A stretch of DNA of 64,000 bases from JAGLCW01 sp964427915. GTDB taxonomy: Bacteria; Caldisericota; Caldisericia; UBA6126. The stretch covers positions 14,054 through 78,053 of the forward strand of contig CAYRWA010000094.1 of assembly GCA_964427915.1 (NCBI GenBank), in the 5' to 3' direction. The notes beneath the pieces are model-generated. The model was not told the DNA's origin, made no database searches, and saw nothing but the letters and a program-made list of their open reading frames with translations. Position 1 is the first letter of the stretch. Each line of letters starts with the position of its first letter. Shown one piece after another: positions 62,926 through 64,000 of this stretch. Both the position numbers and the translations under genes were made by a program.

Positions 62926-64000
62926 TCACTTTGCAAGGCTGAAGCAATATATGGAGTTGGTTTCAAGTTGCTCTGCGAAAAATAAGTCTTCATGAATTCG
63001 AATGTTTACGTAATTATCCCCATCGTTGGAGGAATAAGCCCAAACCAGATTCCCATCCATTGAGTTGATTAAAAACAAATTGCCGTTTGTTGCACTGATC
63101 AAAATGTGTTGGCCCATCATTTGAGCATCTTCATAATGATACATATCTTGCGCATATATGTTTTCCACTACAGCTTTGTCAGTTTTAGACCAAATTATAC
63201 TCCCTGTTTGTGGATCTAGTTTCTCAAAAATAAATGTGCTTGAGTCTGCTTCATATTCATACCTTCCAATCAATATGTTATCATCAAGGGTTGGATAACA
63301 AAAGGAAATCCCTTCTTTTTTCCAAAGCACTTTTTTAGAAAATGGATCCAACACATGGACATTTGTTTGATAATCAATATAAGTATAAAACGCAAGAACA
63401 AGTGTATTTTGAATAACAAAAGGTTTTTCAAAACTACTAATTACCCAGGAAGGCCTTGAAGGAGGAGACTGTTTGGTATCTAGTTTGTCTCTATAGCTAT
63501 CCGCATAGGGTTGTAAGTCTTCCGAAGAGTACGGGTATTCCCATACAACTTTACCCGTGTTTTCTTCTACCAATCGAAAGGGCTCATAGTAATTGCCATA
63601 ATACCCAATCATCCCATCAATGGAGGTATACAATTGAAACTCACTCGGAAAAACGTCGACAGGTATATGGATATCGTTACGTTTCCATAAAAGTTTTCCA
63701 CTGGATCGATCTATGGCATAGCAGGAGCTATCTTTGCAGGTAAAGAACAGGATATCTTCATTCAAAAAAACATCACTTCTGATTTCTCCCTGTGCATCAA
63801 AACGCCATTGTTCTGATCCATCTTTTATACGGATTGCAAAGAGAACGCCACTCGAGTTGGCAATGTACAAAACACCATCGACAATATGCCTTCCTAGAAA
63901 AAGTGCAGTTTGATCTTCCAAAGATTTTGTCCACAAAGGTTTTGTCCACACAATCTTTTTTCTTTTGGGCTGATAGGCTTGGATTTCATAGGTTCCATCA
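62926..64000 (-). CDS. PQQ-like beta-propeller protein (5' partial)
   Basis: The frame is open through the right edge, so the N-terminus and any signal peptide are outside the window; the GTG at 63951 is probably internal. Repeated blades of the PQQ-like type are clear: GVLFAIRIKDGSEQWRFDAQ, SCYAIDRSSGKLLWKRND, HVLDPFSKKVLWKKEG, LDPQTGSIIWSKTD and LFLINSMDGNLVWAYSS. These also resemble the propeller at 50061-52349. An exported scaffold-type role is inferred; nothing shows quinone binding. Confidence 0.8.
   Translation of the reverse strand, partial: DGTYEIQAYQPKRKKIVWTKPLWTKSLEDQTALFLGRHIVDGVLYIANSSGVLFAIRIKDGSEQWRFDAQGEIRSDVFLNEDILFFTCKDSSCYAIDRSSGKLLWKRNDIHIPVDVFPSEFQLYTSIDGMIGYYGNYYEPFRLVEENTGKVVWEYPYSSEDLQPYADSYRDKLDTKQSPPSRPSWVISSFEKPFVIQNTLVLAFYTYIDYQTNVHVLDPFSKKVLWKKEGISFCYPTLDDNILIGRYEYEADSSTFIFEKLDPQTGSIIWSKTDKAVVENIYAQDMYHYEDAQMMGQHILISATNGNLFLINSMDGNLVWAYSSNDGDNYVNIRIHEDLFFAEQLETNSIYCFSLAK

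Overview
This is a gene-dense, AT-rich bacterial chromosome segment with almost every gene intact and no insertion sequence, prophage or CRISPR array visible. The gene content points to a low-GC, probably anaerobic and probably single-membrane bacterium: a SigB/F/G-type sigma factor, many Sec-exported lipoproteins, stalk-type copper-amine-oxidase-N domains, YhaN/YhaO-type DNA repair proteins, an oxygen-sensitive two-subunit iron-sulfur serine dehydratase, Feo ferrous iron uptake and the MEP isoprenoid pathway. No outer-membrane assembly gene is seen. A clostridial or other low-GC lineage fits; the sequence alone does not fix the phylum. The window probably lies near the replication origin. It holds a perfect 16-bp parS site (2469-2484), mnmG (often origin-proximal), and a roughly 500-bp AT-rich gap with several DnaA-box-like motifs (14220-14718). 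No dnaA or parAB gene is present, so the origin call is tentative.

Layout. 1-2466: 3' part of a surface BNR-repeat/stalk-domain protein, then a sigma factor. 2454-2499: 46-bp perfect palindrome holding parS and serving as the only gap between convergent genes. 2516-5876 (-): mnmG and an amidohydrolase. 5948-9395 (+): AlbA_2 protein, PmbA/TldD-like protein, DUF169 protein, small membrane protein, DUF212/PAP2-like protein. 9346-14153 (-): PAS protein with a degenerate kinase end, ALDH7-type dehydrogenase, and the fetAB metal-export ABC pair. 14220-14718: origin candidate. 14719-15974 (+): half-size TauE/SafE protein and a metallophosphoesterase. 15953-27465 (-): exported proteins, TauE/SafE, CPBP protease, threonine aldolase, yhaN and yhaO. 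27566-31624 (+): ECF S-component-like protein, EamA transporter, ALDH4-type P5C dehydrogenase, secreted esterase; then tRNA-Leu(CAA).

31805-41918: envelope proteins alternating with housekeeping genes (ispG, mscS-like, sdaAB/sdaAA, PD-(D/E)XK nuclease, dgt). 41954-52349 (+): a 10-kb exported-protein cluster with an SBBP-repeat propeller, a 2205-residue secreted protein and a PQQ-like propeller with Ig-like domains. 52441-55954 (+): pstSCAB behind a Pho-box-like direct repeat. 56052-58720 (+): DtxR-family regulator with feoA and feoB behind an operator-like inverted repeat. 58780-60934 (+): a DUF1538 membrane protein and a two-domain PII-like protein. 60894-64000 (-): small lipoprotein, larger lipoprotein, a 49-residue exported peptide precursor, a non-coding gap and a truncated PQQ-like propeller.

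Themes: phosphate and iron/metal homeostasis, amino-acid catabolism (serine, threonine, proline/glutamate semialdehyde, aminoadipate semialdehyde), and a large investment in exported beta-propeller and stalk-domain proteins of unknown role. The most novel-looking items are the parS site inside a terminator-like palindrome, the origin candidate, the DUF1538/double-PII module with an internal translation start, the giant secreted protein operon, and the small exported peptide.
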